NCBI RefSeq assembly: GCF_042658845.1
Contig: NZ_JBHSRI010000018.1
Span: forward strand, 62,001 to 126,000
Length of the DNA: 64,000 nt
Origin: Paenisporosarcina macmurdoensis
Lineage (GTDB): Bacteria; Bacillota; Bacilli; Bacillales_A; Planococcaceae
Direction: 5' to 3'
The notes under the pieces were generated by a model. That model saw nothing but the letters and a program-made list of their open reading frames with translations, did no database searches and was not told the origin of the DNA. Each line of letters opens with the position of its first letter. Within the stretch, counting starts at the first letter, position 1. A program made the position numbers and the translations under genes. This document shows, one piece after another, positions 1-8,254 of this stretch.

Positions 1-2
1 CA

Positions 3-203
3 CTTATTCAAGAGCATCCGTCTCTTCGCAAAATCGATTGGAACTATTTATTATTTCCAAACGAACTGATGCGTGAGTGGTTGTATGCTGCTACATTATC
101 AGATCTTCAACTGCGAGGATTTTTACCGAAATTAAAGGTATTTACTGACAAAGCATTACATCACACGCCACAATTATGGGCAGATTGTGATAGATTATCG
201 TAA
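3..203 (+). CDS. C-terminal end of an unidentified protein (5' truncated by window)
   Basis: The frame is open from the first bases and ends at TAA 201-203, giving about 66 residues. The visible part is charged and rich in Leu, Trp and His (for example DWNYLLFPNEL and REWLYAATLSD). I do not recognise it. The pattern of an aromatic residue, then FP, then REW faintly recalls the ends of kinase-like spore-coat proteins (CotS/YutH type), but that is a guess. The gene runs toward ruvA and is separated from it by repeats and a minus-strand small gene, so it is probably a separate transcription unit. Confidence 0.55.
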   Translation, partial: LIQEHPSLRKIDWNYLLFPNELMREWLYAATLSDLQLRGFLPKLKVFTDKALHHTPQLWADCDRLS

Positions 204-311
204 AACAATCGAACAGCTACGACTTCTCTAATGAAAGCGTAAAACAAATCGTAGCGCTGAAACTGATTAGTTCGAAAAATGTATGCTAGACGCTTGACTA
301 TAAAAAATTGG

Positions 312-362
312 ACTGTCCCAAAAGTCATATAAAAATGACTTTATCGGCAGTCCTCTTTTCAT
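312..362. terminator. Nested stem-loop, probable terminator
   Basis: GGACTG (312-317) pairs with CAGTCC (350-355), and inside it AAAGTCAT (323-330) pairs with ATGACTTT (337-344). A CTTTT stretch follows. It lies about 110 bases after the stop of the truncated first gene and is the likely end of that transcript. Confidence 0.55.
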
Positions 363-452
363 ATATTCTGTTGAACTCCATTGCAGCCCACTTTCATGTT
401 TCGAAGCTAGTATAGCGGCGCACAAACAGAAACAAGCGGACGGATCGGTATT

Positions 453-532
453 CTCCTCAGGACAATAGGGTGTTGGTCACGAAGGTGTTGCCACACGACA
501 TGACGATATGACGCCTAAGTTCTATTGATTAC
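453..532 (+). repeat. Dispersed motif copy (CTCCTCAGG...GTGTTGGTCAC...GGTGTTGCCACA)
   Basis: The words CTCCTCAGG, GTTGGTCAC, AGGTGTTGCCACA and a TTC-ending tail occur in the same order here, at 5046-5114 and, more diverged, at 27781-27860. The second half can fold into a hairpin around CCACA/TGTGG in the best copy. This copy has lost part of the right half. Confidence 0.55.
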
Positions 533-629
533 TGCGTTGCCTGGAAAGGTCCACGTAAAGTTCGGCACAGTGGATATTAGTAGACATCAGCCAGCTACTT
601 TGAGGAGAAATAAATAAGAACATAAAAAT

Positions 630-662
630 AGGTGGAGAAAAGCGAGTTGCTTTTCTCCACCT
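630..662 (-). terminator. Terminator of the small Q/N-rich gene
   Basis: A perfect 14-bp stem, AGGTGGAGAAAAGC (630-643) with GCTTTTCTCCACCT (649-662), has a 5-base loop. Read on the minus strand it is followed by ATTTTTATG. It begins only a few bases after the stop codon of the minus-strand gene. Confidence 0.85.
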
Positions 663-665
663 GTT

Positions 666-851
666 TTATTCTTTTGAATCTTCCTGACTTTGTTCAGTTT
701 GTTCATTTTCTACTTGCTCATTTTCTTCGCGATTGCTATGTTCTTGATTGTATTGCAGTTTTTTTCGTTGCAATTCATTCACTTGACCTTGTTCATTTTG
801 ATTGTTGTGTTGATTGTTTTGGTGAGTAAAGGTATCATTATTTTTTCCCAT
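666..851 (-). CDS. Small Q/N/E-rich hydrophilic protein, function unknown
   Basis: This is a 61-residue protein starting MGKNNDTFTHQ. The start is the ATG at 851 because GGAGG precedes it by a normal distance; an in-frame upstream start at 866 has no such site. It is almost entirely polar: roughly 40% Asn plus Gln, many Glu toward the C-terminus, and no membrane segment or Cys. The dedicated ribosome site and the strong terminator directly behind the stop argue that it is real. The composition resembles small spore-core or stress proteins of Bacillales, but it has none of the SASP motifs I know. Function is unassigned. Confidence 0.65.
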   Translation of the reverse strand: MGKNNDTFTHQNNQHNNQNEQGQVNELQRKKLQYNQEHSNREENEQVENEQTEQSQEDSKE

Positions 852-1013
852 ACAATTCGCCTCCAATTTAGTAGTATAAGATGTTGAGAATCTTTTCCCA
901 TCATCTCTCGAGTTGAAACATTTTTAAGCTTTAAATGGAAAAATCTTTGCCAAATTTTCTAGTAGGTAGAGTCGATGATTGCTAGGTTTCTTCATGCGAA
1001 CATCCGTTTTATA

Positions 1014-1022
1014 TGCTATAAT
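1014..1022 (+). promoter_or_regulatory. Extended -10 promoter element of ruvAB
   Basis: TATAAT at 1017-1022 is preceded by TG at 1014-1015 (TGCTATAAT), an extended -10. No good -35 hexamer is visible at 17 bp, which fits the extended type. It lies 30 bases upstream of the ruvA start codon, leaving a short leader with the AGGAG site. Confidence 0.6.
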
Positions 1023-1051
1023 TAGTACGTTGAATGTGAGGAGAGACTTAA

Positions 1052-1672
1052 ATGTACGATTACATAAAAGGTGTAGTTACACGTATAACGCCTGAATATA
1101 TGACGGTGGAACAACAAGGTATCGGGTGGCAAATCTTTACACCAAACCCTTACGCTTTTCGTGTGTCGCCAGAACCAAAGCAAATCTTTACACTCTTAAA
1201 TGTTCGTGAAGATGCACAGTTGCTTTTTGGTTTTGTTTCACTTGATCAGCGCGAACTTTTTCGCAAACTGATTCAAGTGTCTGGCATTGGCCCAAAAGGT
1301 GCTTTAGCTATTCTTGCGAGTGGACAACCTTCTCAAGTAGTGCAAGCGATTGAGCGAGAAGATGAGACGTTTTTAGTGAAATTCCCGAGTGTTGGGAAAA
1401 AAACGGCACGTCAAATGATTCTTGATTTAAAAGGAAAACTAGGCGACTTATCCATTGATTTCGACATGCCAAGCGGAGAAGATGAGCTACAATTATTCCC
1501 TGAGACGTCAGGCAAACATGAACTAGAAGAAGCGTTCTTAGCACTTGCAGCACTGGGCTATTCAGAGCGTGAACTAGTGAAAGTTCGCCCGCAATTAACC
1601 TCATTACCAGAGGCGCTGGATACAGAAGGCTACATGAAAAAAGCATTACAATTACTATTGAAACAAGGCTGA
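1052..1672 (+). CDS. ruvA: Holliday junction branch migration complex subunit RuvA
   Basis: RuvA is the tetrameric junction-binding partner of the RuvB motor in recombinational repair. The 206-residue length is normal. It begins MYDYIKGVVTRI (domain I OB fold), followed by the HhH segments (VSGIGPKGALAIL near residue 80 and FPSVGKKTARQMI near 115) and, after an acidic linker, the C-terminal domain III that contacts RuvB (ALGYSERE). The start is the ATG after GGAGAG. It is first in a ruvA-ruvB-queA-tgt run with short gaps, as in Bacillus. Confidence 0.97.
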   Translation: MYDYIKGVVTRITPEYMTVEQQGIGWQIFTPNPYAFRVSPEPKQIFTLLNVREDAQLLFGFVSLDQRELFRKLIQVSGIGPKGALAILASGQPSQVVQAIEREDETFLVKFPSVGKKTARQMILDLKGKLGDLSIDFDMPSGEDELQLFPETSGKHELEEAFLALAALGYSERELVKVRPQLTSLPEALDTEGYMKKALQLLLKQG

Positions 1673-1690
1673 TGAAGGGAGGTCACAGAC

Positions 1691-2692
1691 ATGGAAGAAC
1701 GTGTCATTTCAACCGAAGTCTCGGAGTTTGATGAACGATTTGAGCAATCACTTCGCCCACAATATTTGTCTCAATACATTGGCCAAGATAAAGTCAAAAA
1801 TAATTTAGACATTTTTGTGAAGGCAGCCAAAATGCGTAAGGAAAGTTTGGACCATGTTTTATTGTATGGACCTCCTGGACTTGGGAAAACTACGTTAGCG
1901 GCGGTAATTGCTAACGAGATGGAAGTAAATATTCGCATGACGAGTGGACCTGCCATTGAACGTCCTGGCGATTTAGCGGCGATTGTCAGCTCGCTTGAAC
2001 CAGGTGACGTGTTATTTATTGATGAGATTCACCGGTTAAATCGCTCCATTGAAGAAGTATTATATCCAGCGATGGAAGATTTCTGTCTGGACATTGTCGT
2101 TGGAAAAGGACCCTCAGCGCGTTCAGTACGTCTTGATTTACCACCGTTTACTTTGATTGGTGCAACAACGAGAGCTGGCGCTTTATCAGCTCCACTACGT
2201 GATCGCTTCGGTGTATTACTACGACTTGATTATTACGATAATCAAGCGTTAACTGAAATTGTATCTCGAAGTGCTGCACTGTTTGATGCGGAAATTGACC
2301 ATCCTTCTGCAGGTGAAATTGCCAGTCGTTCTCGGGGGACTCCTCGTATTGCCAATCGCTTATTAAAAAGGGTGCGAGATTTCGCACAAGTCAGAGGAAA
2401 CGGCACGATATCAATTGATACTGCACAAGAAGCCCTCGAACTGTTGCAAGTGGATGCACTCGGTCTAGATCACATCGATCATAAATTACTGATTGGTATG
2501 ATTGAACGCTTTAGAGGTGGACCTGTTGGACTGGATACAATTGCTGCAAGTATTGGGGAAGAATCGACAACGATTGAAGATGTCTATGAACCTTACTTAT
2601 TGCAAATTGGCTTCTTACAACGAACGCCAAGAGGACGTGTCGTTACGAAACTCGCGTATGACCATTTTAATTACCCTTATTTCGAGGAATAA
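1691..2692 (+). CDS. ruvB: Holliday junction branch migration helicase RuvB
   Basis: RuvB is the hexameric AAA+ motor that drives branch migration together with RuvA. The protein has 333 residues. The Walker A motif GPPGLGKTT is at residues 60-68, Walker B FIDEIHR near 109-115, and a sensor/arginine-finger region (GATTRAGALSAPLRDRFG) follows. The C-terminal winged helix includes RTPRGRVVT. The gene starts 18 bases after ruvA with an AGGGAGG site. All core motifs are intact. Confidence 0.98.
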   Translation: MEERVISTEVSEFDERFEQSLRPQYLSQYIGQDKVKNNLDIFVKAAKMRKESLDHVLLYGPPGLGKTTLAAVIANEMEVNIRMTSGPAIERPGDLAAIVSSLEPGDVLFIDEIHRLNRSIEEVLYPAMEDFCLDIVVGKGPSARSVRLDLPPFTLIGATTRAGALSAPLRDRFGVLLRLDYYDNQALTEIVSRSAALFDAEIDHPSAGEIASRSRGTPRIANRLLKRVRDFAQVRGNGTISIDTAQEALELLQVDALGLDHIDHKLLIGMIERFRGGPVGLDTIAASIGEESTTIEDVYEPYLLQIGFLQRTPRGRVVTKLAYDHFNYPYFEE

Positions 2693-2714
2693 ATGATAAA
2701 AAGGAAGTATAACT

Positions 2715-3773
2715 ATGCAAGTAGAAGATTTTGATTTTCAATTACCAGAAGAATTAATAGCGCAAACACCGCTTGCCGACCGCACATCGAGCAAGCTTTT
2801 AGTATTGGATAAAGATAGTGGCGAAGTAACTCACCACACGTTTAAAGATATTCTCCATGAATTTCAAGCAGGCGATTGCTTAGTGTTAAACGATACACGC
2901 GTGCTTCCTGCGCGTCTGATGGGGATTAAAGAAGAAACAGGTGCCAACATCGAAATTCTACTGTTAAAGCAGACGGAAGAAGATGTGTGGGAAACATTAG
3001 TGAAACCAGCGAAACGAGTCAAAATCGGTACAGTTGTATCATTCGGGGAAGGTTTACTGCGTGCGCAATGCGTTGGTGAAGCAAATCACGGAGGACGTCT
3101 GTTCAAATTTACGTACGACGGTATTTTTTATGAAATTTTGGATCAACTAGGTGATATGCCTTTGCCACCATACATTCGTGAGAAATTAGATGATAAAGAT
3201 CGCTATCAAACTGTCTTCGCCAAAGAACGAGGTTCAGCAGCAGCTCCTACAGCAGGTCTTCATTTTACTGAAGAGTTGCTAGAAGAAATTAGAGCAATGG
3301 GTGTGGAAGTTGTATTTATTACGCTTCACGTTGGGTTAGGTACGTTTAGACCTGTAAGCGTCGAATCGATTGATGACCATGAAATGCATTCGGAATTTTA
3401 TCGCCTATCTCAAGACACGGCAGATACCATTAACCGAGTAAAAGCAGCAGGTGGTCGTATTATTTCTGTTGGTACGACTTCTACACGAACGCTTGAATCC
3501 GTTGCCAACAAATTTAATGGTCAATTACAGGAAGATAGCGACTGGACATCGATTTTCATTTTCCCAGGCTATGAATTTAAGTGTATTGACGGCTTAATTA
3601 CGAATTTCCATTTACCAAAGTCTACGCTTGTGATGTTAGTGAGTGCGTTAACTTCAAGAGACAAAATATTGCATGCTTATGAACAAGCTATTGCTCACAA
3701 TTATCGATTTTTCAGTTTTGGAGACGCGATGTTTATTCGCCCATCCGCTAATCAGAAAGGAGTTCGTGCATGA
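2715..3773 (+). CDS. queA: S-adenosylmethionine:tRNA ribosyltransferase-isomerase QueA
   Basis: QueA transfers and rearranges the ribosyl part of AdoMet onto preQ1-modified tRNA, making epoxyqueuosine at position 34 (Tyr, His, Asn, Asp tRNAs). The 352-residue length is typical. Family landmarks are the N-terminal DFDFQLPEELIAQTP, LNDTRVLPARL, GSAAAPTAGLHFT and the C-terminal TNFHLPKSTLVMLVSA. It overlaps tgt by ATGA (3770-3773), indicating coupled translation with the enzyme that acts one step earlier in queuosine formation. Confidence 0.98.
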   Translation: MQVEDFDFQLPEELIAQTPLADRTSSKLLVLDKDSGEVTHHTFKDILHEFQAGDCLVLNDTRVLPARLMGIKEETGANIEILLLKQTEEDVWETLVKPAKRVKIGTVVSFGEGLLRAQCVGEANHGGRLFKFTYDGIFYEILDQLGDMPLPPYIREKLDDKDRYQTVFAKERGSAAAPTAGLHFTEELLEEIRAMGVEVVFITLHVGLGTFRPVSVESIDDHEMHSEFYRLSQDTADTINRVKAAGGRIISVGTTSTRTLESVANKFNGQLQEDSDWTSIFIFPGYEFKCIDGLITNFHLPKSTLVMLVSALTSRDKILHAYEQAIAHNYRFFSFGDAMFIRPSANQKGVRA

Positions 3774-4909
3774 CAGCCATTCGATACGAACTAATTAAAA
3801 CATGTAAACAAACAGGTGCCCGTTTAGGCATTGTGCATACGCCACACGGTTCATTTGAAACGCCAACATTTATGCCAGTAGGCACACAAGCAACAGTAAA
3901 AACGATGTCTCCAGAAGAATTAAAGGCCATGGACGCTGGAATCATTTTAAGTAACACTTACCATTTATGGTTGCGCCCTGGCCACGATATTATTAAAGAA
4001 GCGGGCGGCTTGCATAAATTCATGAACTGGGACCGTGCTATTTTAACGGATTCTGGTGGTTTCCAAGTCTTCAGTTTAAGCGAATTCCGTAAAATTGAAG
4101 AAGAAGGCGTTCATTTCCGTAACCATATGAATGGGGACAAAATGTTCTTAAGCCCAGAAAAAGCGATGGAAATTCAAAATGATTTAGGTTCAGACATTAT
4201 GATGGCGTTTGATGAATGTCCTCCATTCCCAGCTACTCGTGAATATATGCAATCCAGTGTAGACCGTACATCACGATGGGCAGAACGTTGTCTACAAGCA
4301 CATGCTCGTCCAAACGATCAAGGATTATTTGGAATCATTCAAGGTGGAGAATTTGAAGATCTTCGCCGTCAAAGTGCAGCAGATATAACATCACTCGATT
4401 TTCCAGGTTACGCAATTGGTGGACTTTCAGTAGGGGAACCAAAAGACGTCATGAATCGTGTGTTGGAATTTACTACTCCATTTATGCCATCAGATAAGCC
4501 TCGTTACTTAATGGGTGTAGGATCACCAGACTCACTGATTGATGGAGCGATTCGTGGTGTAGATATGTTTGACTGTGTTTTACCGACACGTATTGCGCGT
4601 AACGGTACTCTTATGACAAGTAACGGTCGTTTAGTGATTAAAGGTGCTTCAAATGCCCGCGATTTCGGTCCTATTGATGAAAACTGTGATTGTTATGCGT
4701 GTAAGAACTATTCACGTGCGTACATTCGTCACTTAATTAAAGCAGAAGAGACTTTCGGTCTTCGATTAACTTCAACTCATAACTTGCATTTCTTAATGAA
4801 TTTGATGAAGCAAGTTCGTCAAGCAATTCGCGAAGATCGTCTTGGAGATTTCCGTGCAGAGTTCTTTGAACAATATGGATATAACAAACCTAATGCAAAA
4901 AATTTCTGA
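3770..4909 (+). CDS. tgt: Queuine/preQ1 tRNA-guanine transglycosylase Tgt
   Basis: Tgt exchanges guanine-34 of GUN-anticodon tRNAs for the queuosine precursor preQ1. The protein has 379 residues. The substrate-binding DSGGFQ begins at Asp94, the GGLSVGEPK loop is present, and the nucleophile segment reads MFDCVLPTR. The zinc site is CDCYAC followed by a downstream His in STHNLH. It is translationally coupled to queA. A 211-bp repeat element lies between this gene and yajC, which may separate transcription of the two. Confidence 0.98.
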   Translation: MTAIRYELIKTCKQTGARLGIVHTPHGSFETPTFMPVGTQATVKTMSPEELKAMDAGIILSNTYHLWLRPGHDIIKEAGGLHKFMNWDRAILTDSGGFQVFSLSEFRKIEEEGVHFRNHMNGDKMFLSPEKAMEIQNDLGSDIMMAFDECPPFPATREYMQSSVDRTSRWAERCLQAHARPNDQGLFGIIQGGEFEDLRRQSAADITSLDFPGYAIGGLSVGEPKDVMNRVLEFTTPFMPSDKPRYLMGVGSPDSLIDGAIRGVDMFDCVLPTRIARNGTLMTSNGRLVIKGASNARDFGPIDENCDCYACKNYSRAYIRHLIKAEETFGLRLTSTHNLHFLMNLMKQVRQAIREDRLGDFRAEFFEQYGYNKPNAKNF

Positions 4910-4934
4910 TTCTTGTATACTTACTGAAGATGAT

Positions 4935-5145
4935 GTTCAAAAGTCTGCTAAAAATAGCTGAGGCCTGCAACGCGCAGGTCATGCAGCCTGAGCCACGGAG
5001 AGTGGCGAATTAAGGTTTAATACCTATATCGTTGGCTTGCTTCGCCGCCTCAGGGCATCAGACGTTGGTCACTCAGGTGTTGCCACATACTGTGGTGTTC
5101 TTAACCTGAGTTCCAAAAACGGCTCTTTTTATGTTCCTTTTGAAC
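4935..5145 (+). repeat. MITE-like element with GTTCAAAAG/CTTTTGAAC ends, between tgt and yajC
   Basis: The left end GTTCAAAAGTC (4935-4945) and the right end CTTTTGAAC (5137-5145) form a 9-bp terminal inverted repeat, with 211 bp in all. The interior has a hairpin (CCTGC/GCAGG near 4963-4978), the word CGTTGGCTTGCTTC, and a good copy of the GTTGGTCAC/AGGTGTTGCCACA motif (5046-5114). Similar ends bound elements at 38537-38666 and 39840-40064. There is no open reading frame of note, so it would be non-autonomous if mobile. Confidence 0.65.
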
Positions 5146-5180
5146 ACGTGTTTTATAGAGAGAGAGGGGGAATATATAGA

Positions 5181-5453
5181 ATGGAAACATTAATAGGTTT
5201 ATCACCAATTATTTTGATGTTCGTAGTGATGTGGTTTTTCATTATCCGACCAGCACAAAAACGTCAAAAAACAACAGCTTCTATGCAAACGAGCTTAAAA
5301 CGTGGGGATCGTATCGTAACAGTAGGTGGCCTTCACGCACTTGTTGATGCAGTAGATGATGCAACTGTTTTCGTAACAATTGCTGATGGTACTCGCCTTC
5401 AATTTGAACGTGCAGCTATCGCTCGTACGATCGATTCATCACCAGTACTATAA
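5181..5453 (+). CDS. yajC: Preprotein translocase accessory subunit YajC
   Basis: YajC is a small single-span membrane protein of the SecDF-YajC complex. It is 90 residues from the ATG at 5181, which follows a GGGGG-rich ribosome site; reading further upstream would translate the repeat element. A hydrophobic helix (about residues 5-23, ending FFIIRPAQKRQK) precedes a basic-rich cytosolic domain with the family segment LKRGDRIVTVGGLHA. It lies in the same cluster as secDF, with three genes between. Confidence 0.95.
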   Translation: METLIGLSPIILMFVVMWFFIIRPAQKRQKTTASMQTSLKRGDRIVTVGGLHALVDAVDDATVFVTIADGTRLQFERAAIARTIDSSPVL

Positions 5454-5463
5454 ATGAACAGTC

Positions 5464-5503
5464 AAAAACCTGTTTTTCCTTTTATGGAGAAACAGGTTTT
5501 TTT
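5464..5503 (+). terminator. Terminator after yajC
   Basis: AAAACCTGTTT (5464 onward) pairs with AAACAGGTTTT, which runs into a T tract ending near 5503. It lies just after the yajC stop codon. Confidence 0.85.
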
Positions 5504-5554
5504 GTATAGTGCAGTCCTTTTTCTCTCATACTACATAGAAAAAGGGGGATGCAG

Positions 5555-6211
5555 ATGGAAGAACTTGAACTCCTATTTGTTGTAGCGTGGCGAACCATTT
5601 TTCTCTACCTTTTAATTTTATTTATTTTTCGAATAATGGGAAAACGTGAAGTGGGCGAGCTAAGCCTTATGGACTTAGTTATTTTCGTCATGATTGCTGA
5701 AGTTGCTTCATTTGCCATTGATAATCCCAAACGCAAACTATTTGAATCGATTTTACCAATGATTCTTTTGTTACTCATACAATTAGGCACTTCTTATTGG
5801 TCATTAAAAAGCAAAAAGGTACGAGATTTAATAGATGGAGATCCTTCCGTTATTATACGGAGCGGTGAAATAATCGAATCTGAAATGCGTAAACAACGAT
5901 ACAATTTGGACGACTTATTTCAACAACTGAGAGAACAGCAAATTGGCTCAATACAAGATGTTGCATATGCTTTTTTGGAGCCGTCAGGAAATTTATCCGT
6001 ATTTAAAATAGGTGAAGATCACCCCGTTTTGCCTCTTATTGTAGATGGAGATGTACAAGAATCTCATTTAGATTTAATTCAACAAGATAAAGAATGGTTA
6101 CTCGATGAATTAAAGAAACTTGACATTGATGATCCACGAACTGTATTTTATTGTAGCTATGAAAAAGAAAAGTTATATGTTCAATTGAGAGAGCGGTTTA
6201 AGTCTTCTTGA
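5555..6211 (+). CDS. DUF421 (YetF/YrbG-type) membrane protein
   Basis: This is a 218-residue membrane protein with three N-terminal hydrophobic helices (within residues 5-80) followed by the cytosolic DUF421 domain. Family hallmarks are FRIMGKREVGELSLMDLV, the turn DGDPSVIIRSGEI and the segment LFQQLREQQIGSIQDVAYA. The second ATG (5555) is preferred because the GGGGG site is only one base from the first ATG (5549). It occupies the same place as yrbG in B. subtilis, beside spoVB. Its biochemical role is unknown. The gene overlaps the convergent spoVB gene by 14 bp. Confidence 0.88.
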   Translation: MEELELLFVVAWRTIFLYLLILFIFRIMGKREVGELSLMDLVIFVMIAEVASFAIDNPKRKLFESILPMILLLLIQLGTSYWSLKSKKVRDLIDGDPSVIIRSGEIIESEMRKQRYNLDDLFQQLREQQIGSIQDVAYAFLEPSGNLSVFKIGEDHPVLPLIVDGDVQESHLDLIQQDKEWLLDELKKLDIDDPRTVFYCSYEKEKLYVQLRERFKSS

Positions 6212-7712
6212 TCAGTTTTCGAAGGAGACGAATATCTGATACATGAATTTGCCCAAAAACTACTAAGCCTGCTAAAACTAATAAACCTGTAATAAAGCTG
6301 TCAGCCACCCAAGGCATTTCCCCTAATGGCCAAATGACAGGACGAAGAATCGTGACGATGATAAACAATAAATATGGAATGGCAAAAAATGTGAAGCCAA
6401 TACCGGCTTCTTTTTTTTGCCGCAGTGTGGCCATATGTAAAAATGACGTTAAACAAACACCGAAACCGATAGCTAAAATTGCACCTTTTTCTTCTATTCC
6501 AGGTTGAGAAGCTAACACAAACATAACAAATAGTTTTCCAAGCCCACCATAAATCGAATTCATCATGGCAGCTTTTGCTTCATGCATAGCTTGCAAGATC
6601 GCATGAAGTGGGCTTTGTATGTAATAGAAAAAAAACACTGGAGCTAGGAGGGCCATATACCCTTTGCCTTCCGTTACATGAAATAACACGCGCACAATAT
6701 GTTCACCATGCAAATAAAAAACGGTCGCTGCAAAACATCCAGTCATGGCAGACACGCGCATCGCTAGAGAAACACGTTCTTGCAACATGACGCGGTTTGA
6801 GCGAGCTCGAGCATCACTAACAGCTGGTACCAAAACGATGGATAATGCGTACGGAATAAAGGCAGGGAACAGCAGTAAAGGAATATACACAGCTGAGATC
6901 ACACCGTATAAATTCGTCGCTGCTACTGCACTCACACCGGCTACAGCTAATGCTTTAATAAAAACAATAGGTTCTAAAAACCATGTAAATGAACCGAATA
7001 GCCGACTGCCTGCTGAAGGCAATGCGACTTCTAAAATAGGGGAAGATGGATAATTAATAACTTTACCAGTTGGTTGTTTAACGCGTTTGTACTTATACCA
7101 TAAATATAAGAAGGATCCGAGTTCAGCTAATAACGCCATCGTCATAGCTGCTGCAGCCGTGGCGGCAGGACTCGATTGAACAACTACGTATGGCAGCAAC
7201 AAAGTGATTAAAGCAATACGGAAAAATTGTTCAATTAATTGTGACCACGCTGTTTCTTCTACTTTTGCTAGACCTTGGAAATAGCCTTTTAGAATTCCAC
7301 CTAAAGCGGCAATGGGAATCGTAAGTAAGCCGATATAAAGTGTATTGCTGATGGCTGCATTTTCTAGCAAATTGCTCGCAACAAATGGAATCGTAAGAAA
7401 TAAAAGTGGACCGAAAATAATAATAGAAATCCAGTTTATTTTCCAAACTTTTCGCATGAATGCTTGAATTTCAAGATGTTTTTTCCCTGCATACAATTCA
7501 GCGGTAATTTTAGCAACAGCGATTGGTAACCCTAATTGTATTAACGATAAAAAGAAAATGAATGCGGGATAAGCGGCTGAGTAAATACCCACAGCTTCTT
7601 CTCCTGCAATTCGCACAAATTGAATGCGAAAAACAAAACCAAACAGTTTAGATAAAAAAACAGCCCCCATTAATACCAATGTCCCACGTAAAAATGTCGA
7701 CAATTCTGCCAC
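6198..7712 (-). CDS. spoVB: Stage V sporulation protein B-like polysaccharide flippase (MATE/MOP fold)
   Basis: This is a 504-residue protein with about 14 predicted hydrophobic helices and the N-terminal signature LRGTLVLMGAVFLSKLFGF of the SpoVB/PST flippase family. In B. subtilis SpoVB is needed for spore cortex synthesis, presumably moving lipid-linked precursors. The start is GTG at 7712 with AGAAGGAAG upstream. Its position between the DUF421 gene and comN matches the B. subtilis order, which favours SpoVB over the paralogues YkvU and YabM. Its 3' end overlaps the convergent DUF421 gene. Confidence 0.87.
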   Translation of the reverse strand: MAELSTFLRGTLVLMGAVFLSKLFGFVFRIQFVRIAGEEAVGIYSAAYPAFIFFLSLIQLGLPIAVAKITAELYAGKKHLEIQAFMRKVWKINWISIIIFGPLLFLTIPFVASNLLENAAISNTLYIGLLTIPIAALGGILKGYFQGLAKVEETAWSQLIEQFFRIALITLLLPYVVVQSSPAATAAAAMTMALLAELGSFLYLWYKYKRVKQPTGKVINYPSSPILEVALPSAGSRLFGSFTWFLEPIVFIKALAVAGVSAVAATNLYGVISAVYIPLLLFPAFIPYALSIVLVPAVSDARARSNRVMLQERVSLAMRVSAMTGCFAATVFYLHGEHIVRVLFHVTEGKGYMALLAPVFFFYYIQSPLHAILQAMHEAKAAMMNSIYGGLGKLFVMFVLASQPGIEEKGAILAIGFGVCLTSFLHMATLRQKKEAGIGFTFFAIPYLLFIIVTILRPVIWPLGEMPWVADSFITGLLVLAGLVVFGQIHVSDIRLLRKLIKKT

Positions 7713-7798
7713 TTCCTTCTCAATTCACGCAAATTCGTATACAATATTCTTATGCGAAAATAACGATGTTTAATACCATAGAAAAGGGAAGTGTTTAC

Positions 7799-8149
7799 AT
7801 GAGTGTTAAATATGAAGATTTATTTCAACTGGTTGGTCCTGCGTTAGAAAGTAAAATTCACGAGTTTCGTTTGTATAACTACAATTCTGTTAAAGAAAAA
7901 GACATTTGGCATTATTGTATAAATAAAAAGTGGCGAAAGCGTGACATTTTGGAAATGCGTGTATCTGAAATGGTCAATGATATTTTAGGCGTTTCGCCCG
8001 CACAGTTTATGACACACACTCAAATCGAAGATTATAAAGCGTCGAACTGGTTCTCAGAACTCAATGAGGGAAGCCTTCAAGAACTTTTGAACCCAACAGT
8101 AAAGTCAATTAAACCCGTACGTGTAATTACTGAGTCGTCTGAATCTTAA
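7799..8149 (+). CDS. comN: Post-transcriptional regulator ComN
   Basis: This is a 116-residue protein starting MSVKYEDLFQLVGPAL, with the family core EKDIWHYCINKKWRK and DILGVSPAQFM. In B. subtilis ComN (YrzD) acts on comE mRNA together with DivIVA. The ATG at 7799 is chosen because AAGGGAAG precedes it; the open frame extends upstream into spoVB antisense without a ribosome site. It is divergent from spoVB, and the two genes share an 86-bp promoter region. It directly precedes secDF, as in Bacillus. Confidence 0.85.
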   Translation: MSVKYEDLFQLVGPALESKIHEFRLYNYNSVKEKDIWHYCINKKWRKRDILEMRVSEMVNDILGVSPAQFMTHTQIEDYKASNWFSELNEGSLQELLNPTVKSIKPVRVITESSES

Positions 8150-8205
8150 GTCCATTTGACACTTGGCGTCACGTGTTTCATAATAATCTTGTTGTGCTTT
8201 TTGAG

Positions 8206-8228
8206 AATGGTAGTGTTTCACTATCATT
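8206..8228 (+). promoter_or_regulatory. Stem-loop in the secDF leader
   Basis: AATGGTAGTG (8206-8215) and CACTATCATT (8219-8228) form a 10-bp stem (one G-T pair) with a TTT loop, 27 bases before the secDF start. No T tract follows, so it is more likely an mRNA stability or translation element than a terminator. Confidence 0.45.
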
Positions 8229-8254
8229 TGACAATTTGAGGAGGAAATTTACAT

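Larger units (their letters stand above)
204..665. other. Intergenic stretch of decayed dispersed repeats
   Basis: There is no credible gene here. The stretch holds the terminator at 312-362, a diverged copy of a dispersed motif at 453-532, and the terminator of the minus-strand small gene at 630-662. The remainder (about 360-450 and 535-625) shows no coding signal and looks like worn repeat sequence. Confidence 0.5.

Noticed and set aside
690..887. Plus-strand hydrophobic 65-codon frame opposite the Q/N-rich gene
   Set aside because: No ribosome site. The opposite strand has both a good site and a terminator, and the hydrophobic composition is the expected shadow of an N/Q/E-rich gene.
5037..5180. 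Upstream extension of yajC by 48 codons
   Set aside because: The extension translates the repeat element, lacks a ribosome site, and YajC family members begin just before the membrane helix.
8206..8228. Terminator of comN
   Set aside because: The stem lacks a T tract and is followed at once by the secDF ribosome site, so it is listed as a leader stem-loop.
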